A stretch of 64,000 bases of DNA from the NCBI GenBank assembly GCA_002082245.2, contig NBTC02000002.1:186001-250000 (forward strand), read 5' to 3'. Shown here in pieces: positions 18,970 to 27,749 of the stretch (position 1 is its first letter; every line of letters starts with the position of its first letter). Made by a program: the position numbers and the translations under genes. The stretch is from Yersinia enterocolitica (GTDB lineage: Bacteria > Pseudomonadota > Gammaproteobacteria > Enterobacterales > Enterobacteriaceae). The notes beneath the pieces were generated by a model. The model saw nothing but the letters and a program-made list of their open reading frames with translations, was not told where the DNA came from and searched no databases.

Positions 18970-19560
18970 ATGTACGAAGAACGTTATCAGCAGCGGCAGC
19001 AACATCTTAAACAACAGGTTGAGGAGCGGGTTGCTGCCGCGACAAAAAACGGCGGGATCATTATTGTATTTACCGGTAATGGCAAAGGGAAAAGTACCGC
19101 CGCATTTGGAACCGCAGCCAGAGCCGTTGGCCATGATATGCGGGTAGGTGTGCTTCAATTTATCAAGGGGGACTGGGAGTGTGGTGAACGTAACCTACTG
19201 GAGCGTAACGGGGTCGAGTTTCATATCATGGCAACCGGTTTTACTTGGGATACCCAAGATAAAGCGGCGGATATCCAAGCGGCCAGACTAGTGTGGCAGC
19301 AGGGCGCGCGGATGTTATCTGACCCTGGTTACCAGCTTGTGGTTTTAGATGAGCTCACTTATATGCTCACTTACGGTTATTTGAGCTTGGATGCGGTGTT
19401 GGCGGCGTTAAAAAATCGGCCTGTACATCAAAGTGTGGTCATCACCGGGCGAGCCTGCCATCGGGAAATTATCGCACTGGCAGATACCGTTAGTGAGTTA
19501 CGACCAGTGAAGCATGCATTTGATCATGGAATTAAGGCGCAGAAAGGTATCGATTGGTGA
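18970..19560 (+). CDS. cobO: Cob(I)alamin adenosyltransferase, CobO/BtuR type
   Basis: A 196-residue P-loop enzyme (TGNGKGKSTAAFG) that transfers the adenosyl group of ATP to reduced corrinoid, giving adenosylcobalamin, the cofactor of glutamate mutase. LVVLDELTYML is the acidic motif seen in the family. It is in an operon with the fumarase gene, 21 bases apart. A dedicated adenosyltransferase next to the mutase would recharge the cofactor damaged during turnover. E. coli BtuR has the same size. Confidence 0.92.
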   Translation: MYEERYQQRQQHLKQQVEERVAAATKNGGIIIVFTGNGKGKSTAAFGTAARAVGHDMRVGVLQFIKGDWECGERNLLERNGVEFHIMATGFTWDTQDKAADIQAARLVWQQGARMLSDPGYQLVVLDELTYMLTYGYLSLDAVLAALKNRPVHQSVVITGRACHREIIALADTVSELRPVKHAFDHGIKAQKGIDW

Positions 19561-19717
19561 TGGGAATCCGATTATGATAACTGCTACGCTTATTTATTCA
19601 TCAATCTGTTGTTTTATGAAGCGGGATACAAATAATTTGTTGATAACGCTTGATTGTTTGTTCTGAGTTATACTATATTGCGCGCCAAGGAAACGTAGTA
19701 ACGTTCCAAAAAATTTC

Positions 19718-19793
<76 letters not shown>

Positions 19794-19799
19794 ATTAAA

Positions 19800-19832
19800 A
19801 ACCCGTTATCTGAATAAGATAGCGGGTTTTTG
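19800..19832 (+). terminator. Intrinsic terminator after tRNA-Thr
   Basis: AACCCGTTATC, a short loop, then GATAGCGGGTTTTTGCC; the T-run follows directly. Confidence 0.85.
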
Positions 19833-20022
19833 CCTTTGTACTGCTGCCACTGCTGATTTTCTGCTGTCCCCCCTCCTGGGCTATTTATTTTTTGTGATCC
19901 CATTCTCTTTTTGTCTGTTCTCTGCTTGTTATCTATATTCAATTATTGTTGGCTGATCACAGCATGGGCGTTGAACGCCGAGCAGCAACCCAATGACTAA
20001 AAGCTATCAGGGAGTTGGCGGT

Positions 20023-20388
20023 ATGGAGAATCGGCTAAACGTGCTATATCAGGCAGGGGTTATTGATAAGGACATCTGCGATGGCATGAAAAAGGTTGTC
20101 GCACAGTTGGAAACGGTATGGGCACTGCCGGTGCGCACGGAGCAGGGGGAAATGGCGCTCACGCATATGGCAAATGCATTAATGCGCAGTCGCCGTGGTG
20201 AGGAAGTTGGACCACTTGATGATGAATTGTTGGCTGAAATCAGAGCCTCTGACGCGTTTCCACAAATTTTACAGATCCATTTGGCGCTGCTGTCACGGTT
20301 TAATTTGGCCCTGCACCCAAATGAAGAGGGGTATTTATTAGCTAATCTGTTCAGCTTGTGGATGGCGCATAAAGGTCAATGCCAGTGA
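20023..20388 (+). CDS. yhfY: PRD-domain protein, YhfY-like
   Basis: A 121-residue protein from the ATG at 20023, preceded by GGGAG; a longer frame from 19993 is less likely because this one matches the E. coli YhfY length (about 120). It looks like a lone PTS-regulation domain (PRD), with the conserved helix TEQGEMALTHMANALMRSRR. PRDs are normally phosphorylated by PTS proteins in antiterminators and activators; a free PRD may modulate a partner. In E. coli it lies in the yhfZ-to-yhfS operon beside yhfX and yhfW. Here yhfX is a relic and the other genes are missing. Confidence 0.75.
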   Translation: MENRLNVLYQAGVIDKDICDGMKKVVAQLETVWALPVRTEQGEMALTHMANALMRSRRGEEVGPLDDELLAEIRASDAFPQILQIHLALLSRFNLALHPNEEGYLLANLFSLWMAHKGQCQ

Positions 20389-20462
20389 GTTTTGCCTTCA
20401 TGTTAAATATTCAAAAAAATGATTATTAGGCTTTTAATCTGATGGAGTCTAGCGGCAAGCTA

Positions 20463-20630
20463 TGTCTCCCGGCCTTGCACCTAAGTCATTCGGTGTAGGT
20501 AAGTCAGTTTCCGTACTCAGATTTTTGTCACGGGTAGCGATGTGGCACTAGTTTTCGCTATTGTGTGTGGTCACCCAGTACTCGAAGCGCTGTATGACAG
20601 ACTCGGCAATGTTATTCAGGGGGCAAGGTG
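20463..20630 (+). pseudogene. yhfX: Relic of yhfX (PLP/alanine-racemase-like), 3' end only
   Basis: In the frame ending at TGA 20628-20630, bases from about 20506 encode SFRTQIFVTGSDVALVF and then [12 protein letters not shown]. As I recall it, E. coli YhfX ends CFRTQIFVTRSDVVLVSG...YDSLGNSLGA, so this is its C-terminus. An in-frame stop lies just upstream, and the preceding homologous segment (SFGVGKSVSVL) is in another frame. The rest of the gene is deleted. The remnant stop overlaps the yhfW GTG, a trace of the former coupling. It needs an alignment to confirm. Confidence 0.7.
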
Positions 20631-21863
20631 AGTAAATTCGTGGTGGTAGTCATAGACAGCTTTGGTGTGGGAAGCATGGCCGATGTGCCTCAGGTCAGGC
20701 CGCAGGACCTTGGTGCGAATACCTGTGGGCATATTCTGGAGCGTTTTCCGCAATTGAGTCTAGCGACACTTGAACAATTGGGGCTCATCAACGCTCTGGG
20801 GTTCGCGCCGAACGTGATGAAACCTTCGCTAACGGCGGTGTACGGCAGGGCAGCGCTGCAACACGAAGGCGGTGACACCTTTATGGGGCATCAGGAAATA
20901 CTGGGTACCCGCCCACAGTCACCGCTGCGTATGCCGTTTTCCGAGGTGATCGATAAGGTCGAGCAAAAACTGGTCGCGGCGGGTTGGCATGTCGAACGTC
21001 AGGGAAGCCGGTTGCAGTATCTGTTGGTAAATCAGGCCGCGGCGGTCGGTGATAACCTGGAAGCGGATCTCGGACAGGTGTTTAACATCAGCGCTAACCT
21101 GAGTGCGATTTCGTTTGCTGATGTCCGTGCCATTGGTGAGACAGTGCGTAGCTGTGTGAAGGTTGGGCGGGTGATTGCTTTTGGTGGCTTGCTAGCGAGC
21201 AATGAGCAGCTACTCGCTGCCGCAGAGGAGAAACAGGGTCGTTATATCGGGATTAATGCACCACGCTCAGGGGTTTATCAACAAGGATTTCAGGTCGTAC
21301 ATCTGGGCTATGGCGTAGATGCCAGCGTTCAAGTTCCACAGCAGCTCTATGATATTGGTATTCCAACGGTGCTGGTGGGCAAAGTGGCCGATATCGCACT
21401 CAATCCGCACGGTACCAACTATCAAAATCTGGTCGATACCCAGACCATCATGGATATCACCTTGGCGGAATTGCAAAAACCAGGAGATGGATTTATCTGC
21501 ACTAACATTCAGGAAACCGATCTGGCGGGTCATGCACAGGATGTGGCGCGCTACGCCGAAAGGTTGCAGGTAGTGGATCAGAATCTGGCGATCTTGATGG
21601 GGCGAATGCAGCAGGATGATTGCCTGGTGGTGATGGCGGATCACGGTAATGACCCGACAATTGGGCATAGTAATCACACTCGCGAGAATGTGCCCTTACT
21701 GGTGTGGCGACCCGGTATTGCCGGAGGGGAGATTGGTTACCGCACAACGCTGTCTGATGTAGGGGCCACTGTTTGTGATTTCTTTAACGCGGCCCCGCCA
21801 CAGAACGGCAGGTCCTTTATGGCGCAACTGTGCGCCTTATCTTCCTCACGGCCCGAGAGTTAG
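20628..21863 (+). CDS. yhfW: Phosphopentomutase-like protein YhfW
   Basis: A 411-residue metalloenzyme of the alkaline phosphatase superfamily. It keeps the metal-binding set: [12 protein letters not shown] at the N-terminus, [11 protein letters not shown], and [20 protein letters not shown] at the C-terminus. The family is close to DeoB (phosphopentomutase), but YhfW has no proven substrate that I know of. It starts with GTG, overlapping the relic yhfX stop. It appears intact although its operon has decayed, so it may be kept by selection or still be decaying. Confidence 0.82.
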   Translation: MSKFVVVVIDSFGVGSMADVPQVRPQDLGANTCGHILERFPQLSLATLEQLGLINALGFAPNVMKPSLTAVYGRAALQHEGGDTFMGHQEILGTRPQSPLRMPFSEVIDKVEQKLVAAGWHVERQGSRLQYLLVNQAAAVGDNLEADLGQVFNISANLSAISFADVRAIGETVRSCVKVGRVIAFGGLLASNEQLLAAAEEKQGRYIGINAPRSGVYQQGFQVVHLGYGVDASVQVPQQLYDIGIPTVLVGKVADIALNPHGTNYQNLVDTQTIMDITLAELQKPGDGFICTNIQETDLAGHAQDVARYAERLQVVDQNLAILMGRMQQDDCLVVMADHGNDPTIGHSNHTRENVPLLVWRPGIAGGEIGYRTTLSDVGATVCDFFNAAPPQNGRSFMAQLCALSSSRPES

Positions 21864-22116
21864 CATCATTGAGCGGCAGCATAATTGATGCTACGGGCTA
21901 CATCTATGCGCAGGTATGTTTGCCCATTGCCGATACCTACCAGCACCGCGGGTTGTGCTGTGCTGGGGCGGTTTGCGGCAAACTGACATCGAATGCCCGC
22001 ATATGTCGCCTAACAATCTGATACCGAAGCAATACTCACCGAGCTATTATTCGGTCGGTATATCAAAAAGTGCTGGGAACTAAAACGGGCCTATGTTCAC
22101 CGCAATTGAGCCGATG

Positions 22117-23271
22117 CTAACTATTCTTCGCCAATTGAGCGACTAATCGATTAACGCCATCACTCATATTAGTAAATTTAGTCAGTTGGGTACGGGTCAC
22201 TACGACGAAAACCCCAATGTTCTTTTCTGGAATCATCGCCATATAGGTAATAAATCCACCGCCACCACCGGTTTTTTGCATAATTCCTGGTAGTTCGGTA
22301 TTAGGCGCCATGTAGACCCAGCCTAACCCCAGTGCGTCTGCCTGACCGGCAACATCCATACCTTTTAATGACACCAAATCACGACGTTGGAAATAGAGCG
22401 CCTGTTCACGTTTGGCTGAGCTTTTGCGCGCGCTGTTATCAGAAGCTAAGAATTGCTGCATCCAACGCTGCATATCTTCCGGTGTTGAGTAAATCCCACC
22501 ACTTCCCGCCGCCGCAAGGGTGTTTTCACAACGACTACTGCCTACTCCGACCATCAGACGGTTACATTGTTCTGCCGTTGGGGTCAGGGTGGTGTTTTTC
22601 ATCCCCAACGGAGCGGTGATTTTGTCACGCAGCAAACTGCTATAAGGCTTGCCTGATGCCCGTGACAGCGCATCGGCCAGCAAGTCGTAGGCCAAATTGG
22701 AGTAGGCGGCTTTAACCCCAGGCGGCACGGTGACCGTGGCCTGCTTCATCCATTGCCAGCGGTTATCTTTAGTCGGCCAGGTAAACACCGGCCTTTTTTG
22801 TGGGCCACCGGGTTGCTCGCGCGGCAGGCCACTGGTGTGGCTGGCTAGATTCAGCAAGGTAATCGGCTGTTTTGCGTTATAAGCAGGGACTCGTGCTCCC
22901 TTAGGTGCGTATTTTCGCAGGGGATCGGTCAATTTTACCGTGCCGTCATCGGCCAGTTTTACCATCACTTCACTGGTCATTAGCTTGGTAATTGATGCAA
23001 TGCGAATCAGTGAGTCTGGCCGTGGACGCAGGTTGTTACCGGGTTTGGTTTCCCCAAAACTACGGTTTACCACTTGATTGTTATCAATAACCACCAGAGC
23101 CATTCCCATGGCACCACTGTTATAGAAAATATGTTCGGCATATTGATCAACAACTTGTGAGGTCAAAAGCTCTGTCTTGGCATCGCTGTGCAATGGAATA
23201 GTGAATAGAGCAGCGGCCAGTAGCGGGGCAGTGAAATGTTTCAACAATCTTTTATCCATGTTCAAAAACAA
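22117..23271 (-). CDS. ampH: AmpH-type DD-carboxypeptidase/endopeptidase
   Basis: A 384-residue serine beta-lactamase-fold protein with a signal peptide (LLKHFTAPLLAAALFTIPLHSDA). The catalytic SxxK is in RIASITKLMTSE and the YSN motif in KAAYSNLAYDLL. AmpH acts in the periplasm on peptidoglycan stem peptides (DD-carboxypeptidase and endopeptidase) and has weak beta-lactamase activity. The length equals E. coli AmpH (385), and recalled similarity is strong along the whole length, including GSGG-YSTPEDM and KTGGGGGFITYMAMIP. It is a single gene, convergent with yhfW, 253 bases apart; that gap shows no clear gene. Confidence 0.9.
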   Translation of the reverse strand: MFLNMDKRLLKHFTAPLLAAALFTIPLHSDAKTELLTSQVVDQYAEHIFYNSGAMGMALVVIDNNQVVNRSFGETKPGNNLRPRPDSLIRIASITKLMTSEVMVKLADDGTVKLTDPLRKYAPKGARVPAYNAKQPITLLNLASHTSGLPREQPGGPQKRPVFTWPTKDNRWQWMKQATVTVPPGVKAAYSNLAYDLLADALSRASGKPYSSLLRDKITAPLGMKNTTLTPTAEQCNRLMVGVGSSRCENTLAAAGSGGIYSTPEDMQRWMQQFLASDNSARKSSAKREQALYFQRRDLVSLKGMDVAGQADALGLGWVYMAPNTELPGIMQKTGGGGGFITYMAMIPEKNIGVFVVVTRTQLTKFTNMSDGVNRLVAQLAKNS

Positions 23272-23345
23272 AGTAAGTGGTCGTGTGCTTATAGTAATCG
23301 GATATTGGCATAAAACATGCTGAAATTTTCAGACAGACGAAAAAT

Positions 23346-24122
23346 TTACATTACCGGGAAGTACTTGCCGGGGGTCACGCCAAAAACGCGCTGAAATTGA
23401 TCAATAAAAGCGCTGAGGTTTTCGTAGCCGACATCCAACGCGACATGGGTCACGGGTATTTTCTCTGCCAGCATTTCCAGCGCGCGCATGAAACGTGCGC
23501 GTTGCCGCCAGTGGCTAAAACTATAGCCTGTCTCTGCGATGAAACGACGGCTCAGTGTTCGGGGTGACATTCCAGCCCAGTGTGACCATTGATCCATTCT
23601 CTGTTTGTTAGCTAGGTCACTCAGTAACTCATGCGCGACCTTTATCAGCCGTGGATCTTGTGGCATTGGTAATTCAAATGGTTCGGCAGGTAATGATGCA
23701 ATTTCGTCTAGCATCACCGCCATAATCCGCTGCTGGTTCTCAAGTAATTCCCCTCGGGGCCATTGCGCTGCGCGATTTACGGTTTCTCGTAATAAGCCAC
23801 TTAATTGCATCGTTCGCGGCTGTAGCGGTAAAGACGCACAGACATCTTCGCGCAAATATACACTCCAGCCGTGAAAAGGGCCGTGCGAGCGGAAACCGTG
23901 CTGTTGATGAGGGGGAAGCCAGACCACATGTGTTGCCGGTACCACCCATTGACCCTCGGGTATGACGATAGTTAGCAAGCCATTTATTGCCGCTAATAAT
24001 TGGCCCGCACTGTGGCGATGCGGCTGCGTCATTCGCGCTAGCTTGTCGTGACGCTGTACCACGGTCAATACTGGCATCGTTGTCAGCATCAGTTGTGAAG
24101 GATCAATTAAATGAGATTGCAT
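23346..24122 (-). CDS. AraC-family transcriptional regulator
   Basis: A 258-residue protein with a cupin-like N-terminal ligand domain (HRHSAGQLLAAI, HVVWLPPHQQHGFR) and a C-terminal pair of helix-turn-helix motifs (residues about 160-255), ending VFGVTPGKYFPVM. It is divergent from the NTF2-like gene at 24224, which is a likely target. The ligand is unknown. Confidence 0.85.
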   Translation of the reverse strand: MQSHLIDPSQLMLTTMPVLTVVQRHDKLARMTQPHRHSAGQLLAAINGLLTIVIPEGQWVVPATHVVWLPPHQQHGFRSHGPFHGWSVYLREDVCASLPLQPRTMQLSGLLRETVNRAAQWPRGELLENQQRIMAVMLDEIASLPAEPFELPMPQDPRLIKVAHELLSDLANKQRMDQWSHWAGMSPRTLSRRFIAETGYSFSHWRQRARFMRALEMLAEKIPVTHVALDVGYENLSAFIDQFQRVFGVTPGKYFPVM

Positions 24123-24223
24123 GGCGTAAAAACCGTATTGAATGACTCAGATACGTTATCAAGGCCACAAGGATATTGCTAGTCTGGCATTCTCAGCATT
24201 GGCGCTGGATAACGGGAGTCACC

Positions 24224-24628
24224 ATGATGAATTCGCAACAGGCAAAACAATTTCTCCAACAGGTATTTACTGCTTTGGTTGACTCGAGCTATAGCACCCA
24301 GGATGTTGCTGCATTTTTTTCGACCGATTATCAACAGCAAGCTGATGGTAATCAATTAGATTATGAGGCGTTTATTCGCCATGTGCAGGTGTTGAAAAGC
24401 ACACTTGCTAGTGGAACCATCACGCTGGAAAAAGTGATGGCGGATGGTGATCAGATTGCCAGTGTGCATCTGGTTGATGTGGTCAAAAAGAGCGGGCAAA
24501 GGGTCTTGATGAAAGTTATCGCTTTTTACCGCATCGAACATGGGCTGATTCAGTGTGTTGAAGAATTGACACATCTGATCCACGGCGAAACTCAGGATCG
24601 TGATTTAGGATCGCGAGTTGCTCACTAG
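24224..24628 (+). CDS. NTF2/SnoaL-like protein
   Basis: About 134 residues from the ATG at 24224 (preceded by CGGGAG). The composition and pattern (FLQQVFTALVDSS, FFSTDYQQQADG, short alternating strands, IAFYRIEHGLIQCVEEL) fit the small cone-shaped NTF2-like fold used by isomerases, polyketide cyclases and stress proteins. No catalytic set can be assigned. It is transcribed away from the AraC gene and may be its regulon partner. Confidence 0.7.
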   Translation: MMNSQQAKQFLQQVFTALVDSSYSTQDVAAFFSTDYQQQADGNQLDYEAFIRHVQVLKSTLASGTITLEKVMADGDQIASVHLVDVVKKSGQRVLMKVIAFYRIEHGLIQCVEELTHLIHGETQDRDLGSRVAH

Positions 24629-24694
24629 CGGGATATCGTTAAACGAATGAAATTCTGCGGTTAGTTGAGCAGAATCATAAGGTTATTCCACGTA

Positions 24695-24729
24695 ATAAAA
24701 AACGCACCGGTGTTGGCCGATGCGTTTTG
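24695..24729 (-). terminator. Intrinsic terminator of the GPH transporter gene
   Basis: On the minus strand AAAACGCATCGGCC, a loop, GGTGCGTTTTTTATTA; the stem ends in a run of six T residues. Confidence 0.82.
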
Positions 24730-24749
24730 TGGTTAAAACCGAAAATCAA

Positions 24750-26276
24750 TTAGCTTTCAGTCACAGGCTTTGGAGCCACATTGGATGATTCTTTCATGCC
24801 AAGGTGGTTGTTGCCCCAGCACTGTTCATATTTCCAACCGGTTAGTTCTTCAGCAACCGCTCTGGCATGGGCCGGAATATCTGCCATGGCACCGCCACCT
24901 TTAATCCGCTCAATCTCTTCTAGCAGGATTTTGTGATTATTACGGTCCAGTTTCATTTGCGTGGTGTAATAGATAGCCACCAGTGCCAGAGCGATAACGC
25001 CGATGGCAAATACCCCTACGATGGCTTGTACGGCAACTTCCGGTTGGCTCGATTGCCCGGAGACAAAACCAAAGCGACTTAATGTCCAGCCCATGGCGAA
25101 AACAATAATCGAACGTACCATTTTACCTGCAAAGGTCATGGCTCCGGCGTAGATCCCTTCACGGCGACGGCCGGTCAATACTTCGTCCACATCCGCCAGG
25201 AAGGTATAAACCGTCCACGGAATATAATAAATCCCCCCAGTGCTTAAACCGAAAACTGCGGTAATACAGAACAGTACAATGACAGTTGTTGTTTGCGACC
25301 AGCCAGTAAAATAGAGCGCAGCATAGGCAATCACACTGACAATAACCACTTGCAGAGCGATGCGGAACGGGCGAGCAAAGCCCATTTTGACGCAGATACC
25401 GATAAAGACGGCGGTGGAAATCAACTGCATTATTGAACTGAAACTATTGAGCTGAGAAACCAGTGCGGCATCTTGACCTAAACCAAAAATAATAAAGTAG
25501 GTAAATGCCGATGCGAATAACCACTCCGCGCCAAAGCCGAACAGATACATACCCAGATGCTTGCGGAAAATGCGCAGATGGAAAGTAGACGCCATATCAA
25601 CACACAGCTTTTTCAGCGCCTGGCCGAAACTGCTGGTGGTTTCACGGACCACTTCGCTCGCTGGGCGTTCCCATGATGAGCTATAAAGCCAGATCATCGC
25701 GCAGCACATAATCAGACCGTAAGCGATACCGGTATAAAGGAAGGGGGTTGCAGAATCTTTACCGTAAATGGCAATAAACTGACCGGGAATAAAAGCGGCC
25801 AAAAAGTTTGCTACTTTACCGAAAATGGCTTTAGAACCAGTTAATTTGGAGCGTTTGGCAAAATCGGTGGTCATCTCGGTCGCCAATGTTTCATATGGCA
25901 CCATGATGGAGGTATAAATCAGTTCAAACAGCGCGTAGGTCAGTAGGTAATACCAAAAGCCAAAACCGCTCATCCATAACATTGGATAGACAAGTACCAG
26001 CGGGATACCCAGTAAGATAAAGAAGCGACGACGACCAAAGATGCGGCCCAGTCTGGTGTTATAGAAGTTATCGGTGATATAACCCATTACTGGATTACTA
26101 ATCGCATCAAGAATACTGGCGATTGAGAAAATAGTCGCAGCCTCTACGACTGATAGCCCGCAAAAGGTGGTGTAGAAATACATCAGCCAGGCTCCGCTGA
26201 TTGCCAGTGCCCCACTTCCCAGTAAGTTGGCACTCCCGTACGCCAGCGTATGCCTTGTTGAAATCTGTTTACTCAT
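24750..26276 (-). CDS. GPH-family sugar:cation symporter
   Basis: About 508 residues from the ATG at 26276 (GAGG lies about 11 bases upstream; a GTG four codons earlier would have no room for a ribosome site). It has 12 membrane segments and fits the glycoside-pentoside-hexuronide:cation symporter family (MelB, YihO, TogT). The early DAISNPVMGYITDN motif holds the family's cation-binding Asp, and RFGRRR-like loops follow. The C-terminal tail is long and soluble. It may carry oligogalacturonides or another glycoside, but no catabolic gene lies next to it, so the substrate stays open. Confidence 0.8.
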   Translation of the reverse strand: MSKQISTRHTLAYGSANLLGSGALAISGAWLMYFYTTFCGLSVVEAATIFSIASILDAISNPVMGYITDNFYNTRLGRIFGRRRFFILLGIPLVLVYPMLWMSGFGFWYYLLTYALFELIYTSIMVPYETLATEMTTDFAKRSKLTGSKAIFGKVANFLAAFIPGQFIAIYGKDSATPFLYTGIAYGLIMCCAMIWLYSSSWERPASEVVRETTSSFGQALKKLCVDMASTFHLRIFRKHLGMYLFGFGAEWLFASAFTYFIIFGLGQDAALVSQLNSFSSIMQLISTAVFIGICVKMGFARPFRIALQVVIVSVIAYAALYFTGWSQTTTVIVLFCITAVFGLSTGGIYYIPWTVYTFLADVDEVLTGRRREGIYAGAMTFAGKMVRSIIVFAMGWTLSRFGFVSGQSSQPEVAVQAIVGVFAIGVIALALVAIYYTTQMKLDRNNHKILLEEIERIKGGGAMADIPAHARAVAEELTGWKYEQCWGNNHLGMKESSNVAPKPVTES

Positions 26277-26689
26277 TTTTACTGCCACCTCAAATTAAAA
26301 CAATGTTTCATTAATAATGGATAATCGTTTTCTTTATAAAGGTATGGCGTTTATAAAAATGAGTGTTCGATCACGAAAAAGGGTTTTTCGGCCAGAAAAG
26401 GCGCCTATTACAGTAAAAATTGATATGAATCAAATTAGTAGCTAGGGTGGATATTCAGCAAAAAACAGAATATCCATGATAATGCGAATAATCGATAATG
26501 CCATTTTGTGACAATAATGACCGTGACACGTGTGGCAAGATTTTAACCAGCAAAATGAAAGACCATTACTAGAATTAGCGCTATTGCTTACAGTGTGAAA
26601 ATATCACTTTTGTGAAAGGGCGAATTATTGCGGGCATAGCCCATGAATAAATGTTGGTTGCAATCGCGGCTGACAGTGAAGGACGTAGA
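26277..26689. other. Intergenic region between divergent GPH and hydrolase genes
   Basis: About 410 bases, AT-rich, expected to hold two divergent promoters. I see no gene or clear operator in it. Confidence 0.4.
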
Positions 26690-27679
26690 ATGGCAAAGAA
26701 AAACCCCTATTATGATGCCAGTAAGCCACACCACACTGAGTTTGGATTTCAGAATCTGGAGCCGGTTGTTCATCATCCACAAGATTTGAAGCGTTGGCGT
26801 GAAGAGCGAAAACGCCAGTCGCTACCAAAACCGCCGCAGCAAGGATATGCGCAGTTTGTCACTGATTGGTGGCAAGCGGCTGATTTTAGCGGGCAGCAGG
26901 ATGCGTTGTGGTGGCTAGGCCATGCGTCACTGTTATTGCGGGTCAGTGGGAAAACGGTTTTGTTTGATCCGGTACTCTCCGGCCGTGCCTCGCCGCTCAA
27001 TTTTTACGGGCCAGCACGGAGAACACCGGTACCTGCCAGCGTAAAAGAGTTACCCCATATAGATGTGGTAGTGATTTCTCACAACCATTACGACCATTTG
27101 GATGTGACAACGATTAGCCAATTATTGCGCCGCTTTCCTAAGCTGATTTTTCTGGCACCGTTAGGGTTAAAAAGTTGGTTACTACAGCAGGGTGCTCGCC
27201 ATGTTCATGAACTGGATTGGTGGGATAAACACCTCGCAGCTGAATTTGAGTTTCATTGTGTACCGGCACGGCATTGGAGCATGCGTACCCCCTGGGATCG
27301 TAACCAAAGTTTGTGGTCTGGTTGGGTGGTCAAGCGTGATGATATTAACTTTTACTTTACCGGTGATACAGGTTATTGCCAGCAACTATTAACCATTGGC
27401 GAAAGGTTAGGGCCATTCAATTATGCCGCCTTGCCCATTGGTGCTTATGCCCCGCGGTGGTTTATGCAGGCCCAACATATGGATCCACAGCAGTCGGTGC
27501 AGTTATTTAAACAATTACAGCAGCCGATGACAGTACCGATTCATTGGGGGGTGTTTGAACTGGCTGACGAACCACTGGATGAACCACCACAACAACTCAA
27601 GCAGGCATTAACTGAAGCGGGTATGAAACACGACAATTTTGCACCGATTAAAATTGGTGCACGAATATTGCTGGGGTAG
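26690..27679 (+). CDS. Metallo-beta-lactamase-fold hydrolase (RomA/UlaG-like)
   Basis: About 329 residues from the ATG at 26690, which has GAAGGA seven bases upstream; the frame is open further to an ATG at 26651 that lacks one. The zinc signature HxHxDH is present as ISHNHYDHLD, with later ligands in PARHWS, YFTGDTGY and the C-terminal PIHWGVFEL. The group includes NAPE-phospholipase D-like and ascorbate-6-phosphate lactonase-like enzymes. No signal peptide, so cytoplasmic. The substrate is not known. Confidence 0.82.
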   Translation: MAKKNPYYDASKPHHTEFGFQNLEPVVHHPQDLKRWREERKRQSLPKPPQQGYAQFVTDWWQAADFSGQQDALWWLGHASLLLRVSGKTVLFDPVLSGRASPLNFYGPARRTPVPASVKELPHIDVVVISHNHYDHLDVTTISQLLRRFPKLIFLAPLGLKSWLLQQGARHVHELDWWDKHLAAEFEFHCVPARHWSMRTPWDRNQSLWSGWVVKRDDINFYFTGDTGYCQQLLTIGERLGPFNYAALPIGAYAPRWFMQAQHMDPQQSVQLFKQLQQPMTVPIHWGVFELADEPLDEPPQQLKQALTEAGMKHDNFAPIKIGARILLG

Positions 27680-27684
27680 GGGGG

Positions 27685-27712
27685 TTCAGTGGGTAGTTTT
27701 CAACCCACTGAA
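27685..27712. terminator. Hairpin between convergent hydrolase and chemoreceptor genes
   Basis: TTCAGTGGGT, an 8-base loop and ACCCACTGAA form a perfect 10-bp stem. T-runs are weak on both sides, so it is a likely but not strong bidirectional terminator. Confidence 0.55.
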
Positions 27713-27749
27713 ACCAATCGGTATTTTCTCTATTTATACCGATGCTGAA

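Noticed and set aside
21864..22116. Possible relic of another yhf gene after yhfW.
   Set aside because: Composition looks partly coding, but no segment could be matched to YhfV, YhfU, YhfT or YhfS by eye.
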